Below, piece after piece: positions 22,324-32,840 of a stretch of DNA of 64,000 bases. Positions within the stretch are counted from its first letter, which is position 1. Each line of letters opens with the position of its first letter. The translations under genes were made by a program, and so were the position numbers. The DNA is taken from contig CP099419.1 in the NCBI GenBank assembly GCA_024114885.1, positions 2,418,001 through 2,482,000 on the forward strand, read 5' to 3'. This DNA comes from Septoria linicola. Taxonomy: Eukaryota; Ascomycota; Dothideomycetes; Mycosphaerellales; Mycosphaerellaceae. A model generated the notes under the pieces. The model ran no database searches. It saw only the letters and a list, made by a program, of their open reading frames with translations, and was not told where the DNA came from.

Positions 22324-22884
22324 ATGTATCATGTGTTACGAACATTGTCAGGTGAACTGCAGATCATGAAGAAATGAATGAAAGCTATTCAAAAACTGCA
22401 TATATGTCCCGTCTTCTGTTCCATCCCTTTTGCCTTGAGTGCCTCTCTTCGACCGCACAGCATGATTTGGGCTGTCTCACTAAGAGCTATGTGTAGCGTA
22501 TATGAATACCTCGGCCATTACGATGTGCAAACATAGCTTGTGTCCCGACTTGCTCCGTTCATACATTGTTGTCCGTTTCTACCGTGTAAACGAATAGCCA
22601 CAATTTACCTTCAGCCTCACGAACATGCATGACATGCCCTGTCTGTCGGCAGATATTGGACCGAGAGGGTGTTCGTGCAGGGAGTACAGAGGGCAGCTAC
22701 AGAGCGATCAAGTCAATCGTTTTTGGTCAAAAATATGTACATCTTAGCTAAATGCTTACGATTATCAACAGTGACGTCTCCAAAGGCCGTTTCCTTCGTC
22801 TTTCATGTTTCCATACACATCTTACAAACGCGCTCATACACATACGTACTCTTTCTGCTGTACAGTTATTGGCTCAAAACATTA
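22324..22884. other. Convergent 3' intergenic region FBA1 / MIP1
   Basis: 561 bp between two convergent stop codons. AT-rich stretches suit 3' UTRs and polyadenylation signals. No gene is supported. Confidence 0.6.
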
Positions 22885-25800
22885 TCAGTACACTGATCGG
22901 TCTAAAGCTGGAACGCCGGGCTGGCGAAAAGGCAGCTTTCTGATCATACCAAGACCTAAAGGAGTGGAAGCCAGTGTCGACCTCGTGATAGAAGTGGACG
23001 GGGATACATCGTTCCCAAAGTCTGCCCAGTCGACAGCATTGATGAATGCATTTTCCTGGAAAGGTGACTCCAGAGGTGGAAGGCTGGTATAGTTCCGCTT
23101 TGCAATGAGGTTCGATGTAGTCTTGGTGGACGCCGGTTTGCGCCCTCGAGGCTTGGGTGCAGTTTTCGCTTTGGTAGATTTTGCTGGTCTGGATCCACCA
23201 TCATTGCCATCTGTATCATTTGAGCTGGAACTCTTGCTCATCACTGGTCGCTTCATGTCGCGAACGATTTTGTTCAGCTCGGCAGAAGATGATGCAATCT
23301 GCGCGCGCAGGTAAGCTTGCGCGTTTGGGGTGGGCAGACCCTCCATGACCGGCCGACGAGGAGTGTACTCGAAACGTTCTGGTTGAGGCGACTCTAATGG
23401 CACTTCAGCTGGGTCCAGCAATGCCTGCTCGCCTTTGGCAAGAAGCTGAGTAATGTCGAGAGACTCCCCAGGCCGGATCTTTTCTGGGTGCGACGGCGTA
23501 ACACAATCCATGTCGACTTCTTTCCGAAGCACGTGGTCAATGTCAACAGCACTGAAGTATGCACACGACTGTGGCAGGTCGTCAATTCCCATCTGCTGAC
23601 TGAACATGGCTCGTGTCCATACATTAGCAACCTGCAAGGCCATTGCAGTTCTGTATTTGTCCTTTTCTTCGGAAAGGTAGCGAATCTCGTCATGCACTGT
23701 CAATGCCAGCCGGGCTGTGATATTGTACCGCTTGCACAAGTATTCCATGCTCACGATGAGCAGATGGAGGTAATCGACACCAGATGACTGTATTGCCCAG
23801 TTGATGCGGCTGGTCATGAAGCCGCCCTTGCTAATAAAGCGCCGCATCAGAGCTTCGGTGATGCCAGCTCCTAGGACTGGAGTCCGTGGTCGCTCCTGCT
23901 CGGCGAAGTCTTCGAGCTTGTTGAATACCAAGCTCTCAGTTCCACCTCGCCAGAACTTGCGATCACGTATAGCCTTGCTTCCAGACTTCGCTCCCTTTGT
24001 CTCTTGGTACAGATTGGTGGCAGTAATCTTGGCTTGTTCTTCCGTCACCGATGGATTGAATTGTCGTAATAGACTTTGTGCAAACTTCAAGCCAGCACCA
24101 TAGATGCGTCCGTAGTTGAAGACTTTCGCATCGTTGCGTGAAATCCCCAGAATCTTTGCTGTACGGGAATGCAGATCAGTACCTGCAGCTTTCGTGCCCT
24201 CCAATGTCATGAAGCCAATGGCGTTACCACCATGTATTTTGAAGCTAGAATCACCGACCAGTGATGCGATCCAGAGCTCTTGACTGTCAACGTCTGCACC
24301 GACAAAGCAATACCCGGGAGGAGCGGTAACCATACTCTTGAGCTCAGAGCCTACACGATTTTTCTTGGCATTTGCTGCTGTCAACCACGTGTTTTCCACT
24401 GCACGCCGTGTGATGGTTCCCATTGGTATGACCTGCGGCAGAATGTAGCCAAGACCAGCGTCCGTGGAGGAGGATGCAGCCTTCTCGCTTTCGTACACTA
24501 CCATCTGCGACATGATCCGGTCACGAGCGCTAATCCAGTACGAGCACGATGCATTCATCTCCAAAGCTTCTTTGGCGTAGGCATACTCTGATGACAGAGT
24601 TCCGTTCTCGAAGTATTGGAGATAACCCTTTGCGAGTGGAGACGTACATCGCGCATCAGGCCCATCTTTGTGCGGCAGCTTGAAGTACGTGTGCTCCAGA
24701 TCGTCGTGAAGAAGCAGGTTCTCTTCTTCCATCATGTCACACGCAGTCATGCCTTGATCGCGATACTTGTTCGCCTCAAAATTGGGTACTCGCAAGGTGA
24801 ACCCATACTTGTCGGACCAGATCAACGGCCGCCCATCCCATGCCATTCGCAACAGTAAGGGAGCGATGCGAGTACGCACGGTCAGTGCGATTTCAGAGTC
24901 GTTGGCGCTGAAGAGATCCTTGTACCAATTCGGCATGCCTGGTTTCTTTTGTCGTGCTGCCGGTCGTGCAGGATCACCTTTCTTCTTACCCTTTACCATG
25001 CGTACCTCCTGCCCACGCCAGTCAAGTTGCGATAGCCACGGATCGTTTTGATACATCGTAGGGTCTTCTCGGTGTGCAACTGCGCGTTCCGTTAGGTCAA
25101 TTAGCCTTTCCTGCACACCTGAGGACAATCCGTGGTATGTGGCCTCTGCGTTGGCAATATATGATTGCCAGCTCTTGTTCACGGGTAGGATCTCGGTCGA
25201 CAGGTGCCTTAGCGCTGCAAATGAAACAGGGTGTGGAGATGTTTCGAGAAACAGTGGCAATACCTTCTTGTACACCTTGTGTGTAATATCAACATCGGCT
25301 GCACAATAGTCCAGAAGCTCGTCGAGACGCTCTACCACCCCATCGCGATCCAGCTCGCCAAACCATTCCCTGCGAGCTTTGTCGATCGTGATGTTGCAGT
25401 GGAATTTGGCCACGTCTCGCAAGCTATTGACAGAGGCCCGACCGACCCATAGCTCTTCCTCACTATCGAATGTCGCTTTGCCAGACTCCAGCAGTGCCGC
25501 CAGATCCGCACTATCATCGGAGGCTGCAATCTTGTCCTGCAGGTCACGCTCTTTCTTGTGCTTGTTCCACGTGGGCCGCTGCCTACTGCACATACCATTG
25601 GTAGCAACATGCAGACTCATGGTATCCACGAAGAAAGTCTGCGACTGTTCCAAGCTGTACTCTTCGGCGATTCGCGCTCGATCATAGCCGATATTATGTC
25701 CCACGACCACTCTTTGTCTCGTCGGTGGTCCCAGAGGTATGAGATGTCGATCATTCTCACTTTCTCTCAAAAGCCAAGGTGATAGCCATGCATACCAGTG

Positions 25801-26430
25801 TCTATCGGACACGGCGCAAGCCATGGCCGGAAAGCTCGTCTCACGCCACATCACTTCTGTATCGAACGTGAGCACTTCTGCATTGGGATAGTCCACGGCC
25901 TCTGAAGTCCCATCCTCGTGATATTTGGTCCAGCCGCTGCGTTGCACCCACTTTCGTGGTCTCGATGGTGGCGACGCTCGAGCGAACTTGGTGGCCATGC
26001 TCAGAAACGGCTCCGCGCTGTCCATTCCCAGTCTGTAGAAATGCTCGTCTAGGGAAGAGCCATGAAGGGCAGGCAGATCAAAGCCAATGGGCTCGGATGT
26101 GTCACTGGTCTTGCCGAGTAGTTCATGGCGAGCCAGATGGTCCTTGGATAGGGCGACCAATTCCTCCGTTGGCTTTGGCGCAGTCGTTGACGGGAATAGC
26201 TGCGGGTGAACATATGCGCTGACCTGCTGCACGCCTATTTCGTTATGTCTCGCGTTCGAAGGTACCGCCAGCGTGCGCACATGACTGTCGCTGCGTACTT
26301 CCTGAGTGGCAGTGGCCGTGGCGTAGGTTCTACGAGCACACGAGCGCGTCAGGGGAATTCGGCGGAGCAGCGACGTCTGCTGCGTTCGCTCGAGCGCATC
26401 GGCCAGCTGTCGATGGCATCTTGATCGCAT
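22885..26430 (-). CDS. MIP1: Mitochondrial DNA polymerase gamma catalytic subunit
   Basis: Single-exon gene, 1181 aa, family A DNA polymerase that replicates and proofreads mtDNA. The N-terminus is Arg/Ser/Thr-rich with few acidic residues, a likely mitochondrial presequence (about 1-45). The 3'-5' exonuclease motifs are visible: Exo I LTFDTEV (187-193), Exo II GHNIGYDRARIAEEY (244-258) and Exo III YCAADVDITHKVY (375-387). Polymerase motifs: A VGADVDSQELWIA (710-722), B RNDAKVFNYGRIYGAG (765-780) and C LTVHDEIRYL (910-919). The C-terminal extension beyond about 1000 is fungal-type, low complexity and basic (KSTKAKTAPKPRGRKP). Divergent from the Slx8-like gene, with 367 bp between starts. Confidence 0.97.
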   Translation of the reverse strand: MRSRCHRQLADALERTQQTSLLRRIPLTRSCARRTYATATATQEVRSDSHVRTLAVPSNARHNEIGVQQVSAYVHPQLFPSTTAPKPTEELVALSKDHLARHELLGKTSDTSEPIGFDLPALHGSSLDEHFYRLGMDSAEPFLSMATKFARASPPSRPRKWVQRSGWTKYHEDGTSEAVDYPNAEVLTFDTEVMWRETSFPAMACAVSDRHWYAWLSPWLLRESENDRHLIPLGPPTRQRVVVGHNIGYDRARIAEEYSLEQSQTFFVDTMSLHVATNGMCSRQRPTWNKHKKERDLQDKIAASDDSADLAALLESGKATFDSEEELWVGRASVNSLRDVAKFHCNITIDKARREWFGELDRDGVVERLDELLDYCAADVDITHKVYKKVLPLFLETSPHPVSFAALRHLSTEILPVNKSWQSYIANAEATYHGLSSGVQERLIDLTERAVAHREDPTMYQNDPWLSQLDWRGQEVRMVKGKKKGDPARPAARQKKPGMPNWYKDLFSANDSEIALTVRTRIAPLLLRMAWDGRPLIWSDKYGFTLRVPNFEANKYRDQGMTACDMMEEENLLLHDDLEHTYFKLPHKDGPDARCTSPLAKGYLQYFENGTLSSEYAYAKEALEMNASCSYWISARDRIMSQMVVYESEKAASSSTDAGLGYILPQVIPMGTITRRAVENTWLTAANAKKNRVGSELKSMVTAPPGYCFVGADVDSQELWIASLVGDSSFKIHGGNAIGFMTLEGTKAAGTDLHSRTAKILGISRNDAKVFNYGRIYGAGLKFAQSLLRQFNPSVTEEQAKITATNLYQETKGAKSGSKAIRDRKFWRGGTESLVFNKLEDFAEQERPRTPVLGAGITEALMRRFISKGGFMTSRINWAIQSSGVDYLHLLIVSMEYLCKRYNITARLALTVHDEIRYLSEEKDKYRTAMALQVANVWTRAMFSQQMGIDDLPQSCAYFSAVDIDHVLRKEVDMDCVTPSHPEKIRPGESLDITQLLAKGEQALLDPAEVPLESPQPERFEYTPRRPVMEGLPTPNAQAYLRAQIASSSAELNKIVRDMKRPVMSKSSSSNDTDGNDGGSRPAKSTKAKTAPKPRGRKPASTKTTSNLIAKRNYTSLPPLESPFQENAFINAVDWADFGNDVSPSTSITRSTLASTPLGLGMIRKLPFRQPGVPALDRSVY

Positions 26431-26797
26431 AGCTTGGGCGATGATGATTCACGCGTTATTACAACATGTTAGCAGCAGGTATTCGACCTGGAGTGGTGCC
26501 GGAGGAAGAGATTGGAGATCGTCATGATGTCTCGCTCATTGGACGGAGTCTGCTTCAGCCCTGCGACCCAATTCAAGCCTCCTGTGCTCCTTCTGCCGGC
26601 AGCCACGGGAAGTGGAGCCGCAGCAACGATGTGCAGGCAGTCTGGAGGTGGCGCTCGCGACTCGCCGACGAGAATGTGCGTGCTGGCGGGCAGTTCTAGC
26701 TCTGATGCGCTATTCTGACCACTGCTTCTTCGTCCGTGACATGCAGCATTTGCCCTCCATCCGCTCGTGAGCAGATGAGTGACAAGTGTCTGGCGAT
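26431..26797. promoter_or_regulatory. Divergent promoter region MIP1 / Slx8-like gene
   Basis: 367 bp between the two ATGs. An ATG at 26775 opens a short upstream frame that overlaps the Slx8-like start at 26798 in another frame and stops about 30 bases into it, so it could lower translation of that gene. Confidence 0.55.
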
Positions 26798-27724
26798 ATG
26801 TCGTGGGACTTTAGCAGCGTGGACGATGTGAACAGCGATGACTTTCTGTACATGTATGGCGAGCTGGAGCGGGAGGAGGAGGAGGAGGAGGGGCACGAGG
26901 GCAGCATGCTGTCTGGCGGACGAAGTGATCACAGGCATGCTGCACACGGACATGCACTGTAAGGTTCAGAAGTGAACAAACGCAGCAGCTCGAGAACTCA
27001 TCACTTTCACAGACGCAACAACGGCACCATCACTCGTCCTGCCCGCATACGCAGCGTGGTCGATCTCAACCACGACAACCCGTCAACACGATCCTCCGCC
27101 GCCGCAGTCTTCACGCCCACTTCCCACGACTCACATGAATTTGTGACTCTCCAAGACACCGACTCAGACGACGACGACTCAGACGACGACCAAATGGCAC
27201 CACGACGCCGCCGCCAGCCATCTGCCATAGTCGATCTGACGGAAGGTTCGCCGGATCCTGCACGACAATCAAAACGCAAACGCTCAACCGACAACGCTTC
27301 CTCGACTGGCGATGCTCGTGCCAAACGTAGGAGAGCATCGGCCGAAGAGATCGAGGAAATCGACTTGTCGAATGAAGCTCCCTCTGGAGAAGAAGAGCTA
27401 CTGCAAACTCAGCAGCAAGAAGCCATCAGAGTGCAGCAGCAGGCTCTTGAAAATTCGGCACCACAGAGAATCGGCAAGCGGCAATGCATCATCTGCTTAG
27501 AGAACTTCACCAACTGCACTGCCACGGCATGCGGGCACTTCTTTTGCCACGAATGTCTGATGCAGGCACTCATCGCAGCCGCCAGGAATAGCGACAGGCA
27601 AACGGGCAGCTGTCCGGTCTGTCGCAAGAGCTTGTCACAAAAGAAGAAGGGTGATGTGCTGCCTATAGCGTTCATGACCAAGAAGGAGTACGACCAACGT
27701 TACAAGGACCAGCCACGGGCATAG
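26798..27724 (+). CDS. Slx8-like RING E3 ligase with SUMO-interaction motifs (STUbL)
   Basis: Two exons, 26798-26958 and 27013-27724, with a 54-bp intron, give 290 aa. The first exon is supported because splicing GCACT to ACGCAAC restores one continuous frame; without it the frame would open only at a GTG. The N-terminus is acidic (MSWDFSSVDDVNSDD and a poly-Glu run). SIM-like motifs: VVDLN (69-73), AIVDLTEGS (about 125-133) and EEIEEIDLSNE (165-175), with a bipartite basic NLS-like stretch (RQSKRKRS, AKRRRAS). The C-terminal C3HC4 RING spans about 212-257 (CIIC, CGHFFCHEC, CPVC). Slx8-type ligases ubiquitinate SUMOylated proteins at stalled forks and DNA breaks. Length is close to fission yeast Slx8. 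Confidence 0.83.
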
Positions 27725-28477
27725 GTGGTGCACCTGGTACATATTGAGAGTAATGGCAGGCCGGCCGCGTCGAGGGTTGTCTCGAGCAGGCATGGCTGCG
27801 GCGCCATTCGATGTGGCCATGACAGAAGCATGGCCAAGCTTTCTGACAGTTGATCGATTATCTTAAGCGTGGAGTTTGGGGTTCTGAGGAGAGTTCGGAA
27901 CGGGATGATGCATGCAGCTACATTTATACCCTGATGCCGCATGTTCTGATATCAAGAAGCATTACCGCAAGCTTCATCACACACTTGGAAGGGGGCCGAG
28001 GCCAAGCTTTGGGGCTGCAGTCGCGTTGTCCCACGTCACTACATCAATGAGCAATCCTTTGGCAGTGATCACAATAATGGCGGTCCGATTCCTGATGCTA
28101 CACATCCTTCCAGCTTTGCCAACCTGTTTGGCGTGCATGCAGACACGCCATGAGTACGAGAGTTGATGCATTGATTGGGTCGGCGGCTGAAGATCGAAGC
28201 TAGGGACGTCATCGTCGCATCGCGTGCCCGCCCGCGTGTTCTGGTCGAGCTTCTATTTAGAAGAGCTCAGAGTTTAATCTTGTGTGTCCCTCTTGTCATT
28301 GATACTCACCGCATTTGTAGTCGCAGCAAGCATTGTGCCAGAAGCAGGGCTGACATCGAACGTCAATCTACCACGAACTCACAGCAACCTCACACGAATT
28401 TCGACCATCTCAACACAGATCACAGTAACCGAACCAGGATCGTATACCGTTGACTGACTTCACGGCTTCGTCCCCAA
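27725..28477. other. Intergenic, 753 bp
   Basis: Between two plus-strand genes. The CA-rich, T-poor stretch at about 28370-28440 looks like a 5' leader for the following gene. No coding region, tRNA or repeat is recognised. Confidence 0.6.
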
Positions 28478-30640
28478 ATGGAAAGCTTAAAGGCTGCAGT
28501 TGGGCTGGGCGATGCCGCAACCACCACTGCAACAAACGAGACCAAAGGCCATGAGCCAATAAGTGGCGTGGCAGGCGCTGGCACGGCAGATCAGCCTTAC
28601 GACTCTGGCAACGTTGAAGATTCTCACTTGGCACAACCCAGTGCCGCTTCTGCGAGTCAGTCGATCGTCAACTAAGAAGCTTTATGTTGCCGCGTCACTA
28701 ACTTTGGCATTGTAGCTGCCGAAACCACAGATGTTGCAGCGCCCTTGAAATCGCTTGCTGGTGAAGAGCCTGAAGCAGCCCCGTCTGGAGGTATTCTGGC
28801 CAGTTTGGCCTCGGCAGTAGGACTCGGGGGATCAAGCACATCTCCAGATACAACGACCGTACACGATCAAGGGCAAGAACCAATATCTGGAATGACTGGA
28901 CAAGGAACTGTTGATCACTCTTACGATGCGGGCAACGAGGACGACCCATCGTTGGGTGGCAAAGCAAATACGCTCACAAGCACAAATGACGGCCTACAGT
29001 TCATTGGCGGGACTGGAGGAGTAAACACAGGGAACGACCATACTGGGCAGACGCAAAGCCATACATCGATTGCCCAAGCAGTTAACGAAGGCGCGCTGGG
29101 TGGCAGCCAGGATCCCGCCCAGTCGAATGATGGTCTGGCCTTCGTGTGTAAGTCACATCGCCAATCAACTCTTCCCATCGACTACATCCTGACATTATTA
29201 TCTAGCCGGCAATGATAAACACCCTACTGAGCCTCTCGTACAAAAGACCAGCAACCACGAGCCAGTCGGTGGAACTTCTGGGACCTACACCATAGGCCAC
29301 CCTCTTGGCACAACGCAAGACGCGGCAACGAAATGTTCGATCGATCGAAGCATTCTGGATACGAACAAGAGCGAGACCGCCAACATTGAAACATCGTCTG
29401 GCACTGAGCCTTCACAACCAATTAGGTACGATCAAAGATCCCGTTCATTACAACGGGCAGTATATTGACTTGTTACAGCAATCCTACTGCGTCCGGACCA
29501 GACACTACATACAACCCAGAACCGTTGGACAAAGATGGTGAGAAGCCTGCGAAGACTGGCCCAGCGTTCATTTCATCACTTTTTAGCAACCCGTTTTCAA
29601 AGCGAGAAAGTATTTCAGGTGCCTCTGGAGAGGCTGACATGGACCCAAAGACGAAGGCTCTACCAGGAGCAGAGCCAATTCCTGAACTCCAAGATCACGC
29701 TGTGCCCGTTAAGGTCACCAAAGAAAAGCGACCACTTCCGACCGAATCATCGACCACTCCCCAACCGCCAGTTCCTAGCAAGCCGGAGCCGACCGTCGTT
29801 GAACCAAAAGAGAATGGAGCTGTACGACCACCAAACCATCTCGGATCTGACGTGCCGCCCGGAGCAGCGTCTCCTAAGCGTGAGAAAGGCAAGGGCAAGG
29901 TCTATGGCGACGGGGACAGCAATAGCACGCGATCCAGTGTTACCAGGAACGAGTCTATCGCCACCAGCCAGACTGGTGCATCTACCAGAGACAGCCGGCG
30001 TTTCTCTTCGCATACACCTGGCAAAATTCCAACTGCTGGGGGTATTGTGCTTGGTGAAAGGGCATCGCAGGATCGCGAGCGACGGGCAAGTTTGGCACCT
30101 AGTGGTCACTCAGCAGTCACGTCTGAGCCTCAGTATGTTGGCCGAGAGTCTCTGCAGAAGGTGACGGAGGATGTCGAGCGAGCGCCTGTGGTGCAGCAAC
30201 CGCCAACACAGGCTCCACGGCAAGCCACTGCCATCGAACAACCAGCGTCTTCGCACCCCTCACAAACCGCTGCCGATCAGCATCTAGCTGCTACCAGTCC
30301 TGTCCAGGCTGTCTCACCAACTCTGCAGCCTGCTGCAGAGGCACCAATCACACCACAGAACACGACCGCTGATGCACCTCGATCTTCTACTTCTGCCCGT
30401 GTACCGGGCACAGAGAAGGGCACATTGTCATCACCGCCGCCATCTACATCTCGATTTTCCGAGCAGGGCATCAGAGATACGCCTTCGTCGCCGGATCCTG
30501 CGAGCTCACCCACAGCTACGGAGCGCAAGCCAAGCCTCGTTGCACGCATTGGTCGGAAGCTCAGCCTGAAGAGTTCTTCCAAGTCAAGCAGGACAAGTAC
30601 TTCCGGAACCCACCCTGAAACAATCGCTGAGAAGAAGTGA
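28478..30640 (+). CDS. Disordered Ser/Thr/Pro-rich protein with repeated EPISG...YDxGN motif
   Basis: Four exons (28478-28655, 28716-29147, 29206-29425, 29479-30640) with introns of 60, 58 and 53 bp join in frame to 663 aa; all splice sites are GT..AG. The function is not recognised. The N-terminal half repeats a motif, once per early exon: GHEPISGVAGAGTADQPYDS, GQEPISGMTGQGTVDHSYDA, and a diverged NHEPVGGTSGTYTIGHPLGT. Short helices precede the first two (AAVGLGD, LASAVGLGGSS). The C-terminal 390 residues are low-complexity Ser/Thr/Pro/Ala, ending in a basic patch (RIGRKLSLKSSSKSSRTS). Similar EP-SG-G-GT-DPYD-GN motifs occur in uncharacterised ascomycete proteins (from memory). No signal peptide or membrane segment is seen. 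Probably intrinsically disordered and phosphorylated. Confidence 0.75.
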
Positions 30641-31025
30641 AGAGTGGAGAAGACATGATGAGAAATGACAACGAATAGTTTGACTTGGATATACCCTTTT
30701 GTACATAAGCAAGCAATAAGAGAAATGCAATTTCGTTCAATGCATTGAAATTTCAATCGTTTATCGTTACAGGAAGAGAAGCGAGGCTGACTTCATTTGA
30801 GCATCCAGTAGATGGAGCCCATCGCAAAGATCCGAGAAACCCTAATCTAATCATAGGCTTGGCAAAACGGTGAGATATAGTCCGAGTATGCCTTCGACAT
30901 GCCACTTCGAACGAGAGCTGTTCCTTCTGCGGAGCAATTCAAAAGACGGCAAGTGAGTGAATAAGGCAAAACACAGCAGCGACGCTCTCAGTATAAGTAT
31001 TCTCAGCTATGAAGGCGTAGATTTG
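30641..31025. other. Intergenic, about 385 bp
   Basis: 3' region of the disordered-protein gene, then sequence where the missing N-terminal NAD-binding half of the NmrA-like gene would be expected; no such coding sequence is seen. Confidence 0.55.
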
Positions 31026-31666
31026 TATCAACCAAAAGCTAAAGTCTGGTAGGCAGTTCAGAAAAGTGGCCTGGGGTATACGAGGTTCGAAGTTGGGTTG
31101 TTCATGTCTATTCTCGCGACTGGTACGCCGAAGGGTGTTACGGAGGTTGGATCGAGAGAGGGTTGTAAGACGGACGAGGAGGAAGCGCTTGCGGGATTGA
31201 GACCTTGGAATTTTGTGATTAATGTGAAGGCTGGCACGGCGGATTTTGCTGGTGATGGAAAAGCCGAGATGGTCTTGACCGATATGAGAGACATCGCACG
31301 GTTTGTCTGGGAAGCGCTGAGTCTGGAGAAGTGGAAGCCAGTCATGGGAATGCGAGGTGATGTTACCAATTTTCAGGCAATCGTGGCTAAGCTGGAGACG
31401 GTGAGTGGGAGGAAGTTCCTGATAACACAGAACAGTATCGACGCTCTCGAGCAAGAAGCCAAGGAGGACCCGAGTAAGACGTTTTACGACCAAGCTCGAG
31501 TGGCAGTCGCGAAGGGCTGGGCTATGGTTGGGACGACCAGAATCTTGCTTTTCCGCACGTGGAGACGATGAGCGTGGACGACTTCATTGACAAGTGGTGG
31601 ACTGGTGTGAAATTAGACGAGCCATCGTGGATTGAGAATAAGGCTTTCGCAGCGGAGGACTTCTGA
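31026..31666 (+). pseudogene. NmrA-like / isoflavone-reductase-like NAD(P)-binding protein, 5'-truncated pseudogene
   Basis: The C-terminal half of an NmrA-like atypical short-chain dehydrogenase is readable. It begins with GVDLYQPKAKVW, hits a TAG at 31050-31052 where homologs have an ordinary residue, and continues AVQKSGLGYTRFEVGLFM. It then runs through MVLTDMRDIARFVWEAL and, after a frame change near 31505-31523, ends with NLAFPHVETMSVDDFIDKWW and a stop at 31664-31666. The N-terminal Rossmann part with its GxxGxxG motif is absent upstream. Three lesions (truncation, nonsense, frameshift) make it a relic; the frame from 31098 has no ATG before codon 3. A functional short protein cannot be excluded but is unlikely. 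Confidence 0.75.
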
Positions 31667-32840
31667 TGAAGAGGCGTGTTCCGAGTGTATCTGAGTCCCT
31701 ATGTATTCCATATCAGCCTGCGCGGTCATCAGCTGTGCTGTACTGCGCGATACTTGCTGGGAGCTTTGGCTTCCCGGCTTTCCTAGCAGTCGTATAGCTG
31801 TTTGATTATGTTATGGTGGACCTTCGTGCTGGCTCTTTCTTGTGCTCAACTGAGCCTTGAATACGATAAAGTGAATCATAATCCACTGACCTGTACCTGC
31901 AGACAGCAAGGGCACTACAAATATCTGAGAAGGCGTCTGACGGATACTGCCCTCAGAGCGAACTCTCAAACGTGTCGGCTACACATTCGCTTGCTGAGCT
32001 TGGTCAGTGGTGCAGAACTAGAGGGAGCAGTATGTTCTCGCGATGCTCAAGATTCTGATGCCAGGCTGCTACATCTCCTGTCGCTGGATGCGAGTATGCC
32101 GAGTGGAAGCACAGTCTTGTGTAGCACTCAGCTCGAGAAGCTGAAGTGAAATGTGGAGTCCCATCTTGCACACGATCGTTGTGATTGGGTCGTGCAGACA
32201 CTGACCCTGGTTCAGCGGCATGCACGCTCCGCCCGTCTTTGAGTTCACAGCCCGGGTCACTTGGCCTCTATTCCTCCTCCATGTACACAACAAGCACACC
32301 GGAATATGCATGCAGATCGACCAGAGGCTGTGTCCGTCAGCCCTTTTCGAGCGTTTTCGCGACAATCATTGGCCGTTCTTGCCGGACAGTTCTGGTGGAC
32401 TGGAACGACCAAGCGTTCTGACCCACAACCCTAGGCCAGTGTATCTGAACATGTCCACCGACAGGCACGAAGGATGCCACCACGCTCTCAGCCGCTTCTT
32501 GTCTTTCAGCCTCGCGTACTATTTGCAACCCCTTGGCCGCCCTCTTTGATGCCATTGTCTACGATGGATGCATTATGAGTGCATATGCTGTCTGACACAC
32601 CAAAGAATCCTGCCTGATGGCACTGTGCCTTCATGTTGAACGATCTCATAAATGGATGACTCCCTTTCGGCTTACTGAGCTACTTACCCAGCTATAGACT
32701 CGATTGTCCCAGAGAAACACACAAACCTCTCTCATTCCAGCAAGAAGAACCAAGAGTATTCGGCGCGACAACAGACATAGACCAGGCACGCGTGTGTCCA
32801 ATCATTTCCAAAAACTACTAGTCTCGGAACACCGACCAGT
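31667..32840. other. Intergenic, 1174 bp
   Basis: Between the NmrA relic and the DUF2235 gene. Frames up to about 115 codons exist on both strands but overlap each other and show no family features. No repeat or RIP signature is seen. Confidence 0.6.

Noticed and set aside
31084..31097. GGTTCGAAGT resembling a tRNA B box
   Set aside because: It lies in the NmrA-like coding relic and no matching A box or acceptor stem is visible nearby.
30939..31493. 184-codon minus-strand frame over the NmrA relic
   Set aside because: The plus strand carries the recognisable family sequence; the minus frame starts from an alternative codon and matches nothing.
31802..32149. 115-codon plus-strand frame in the 1.2-kb gap
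   Set aside because: No family features, overlapped by frames on the other strand.
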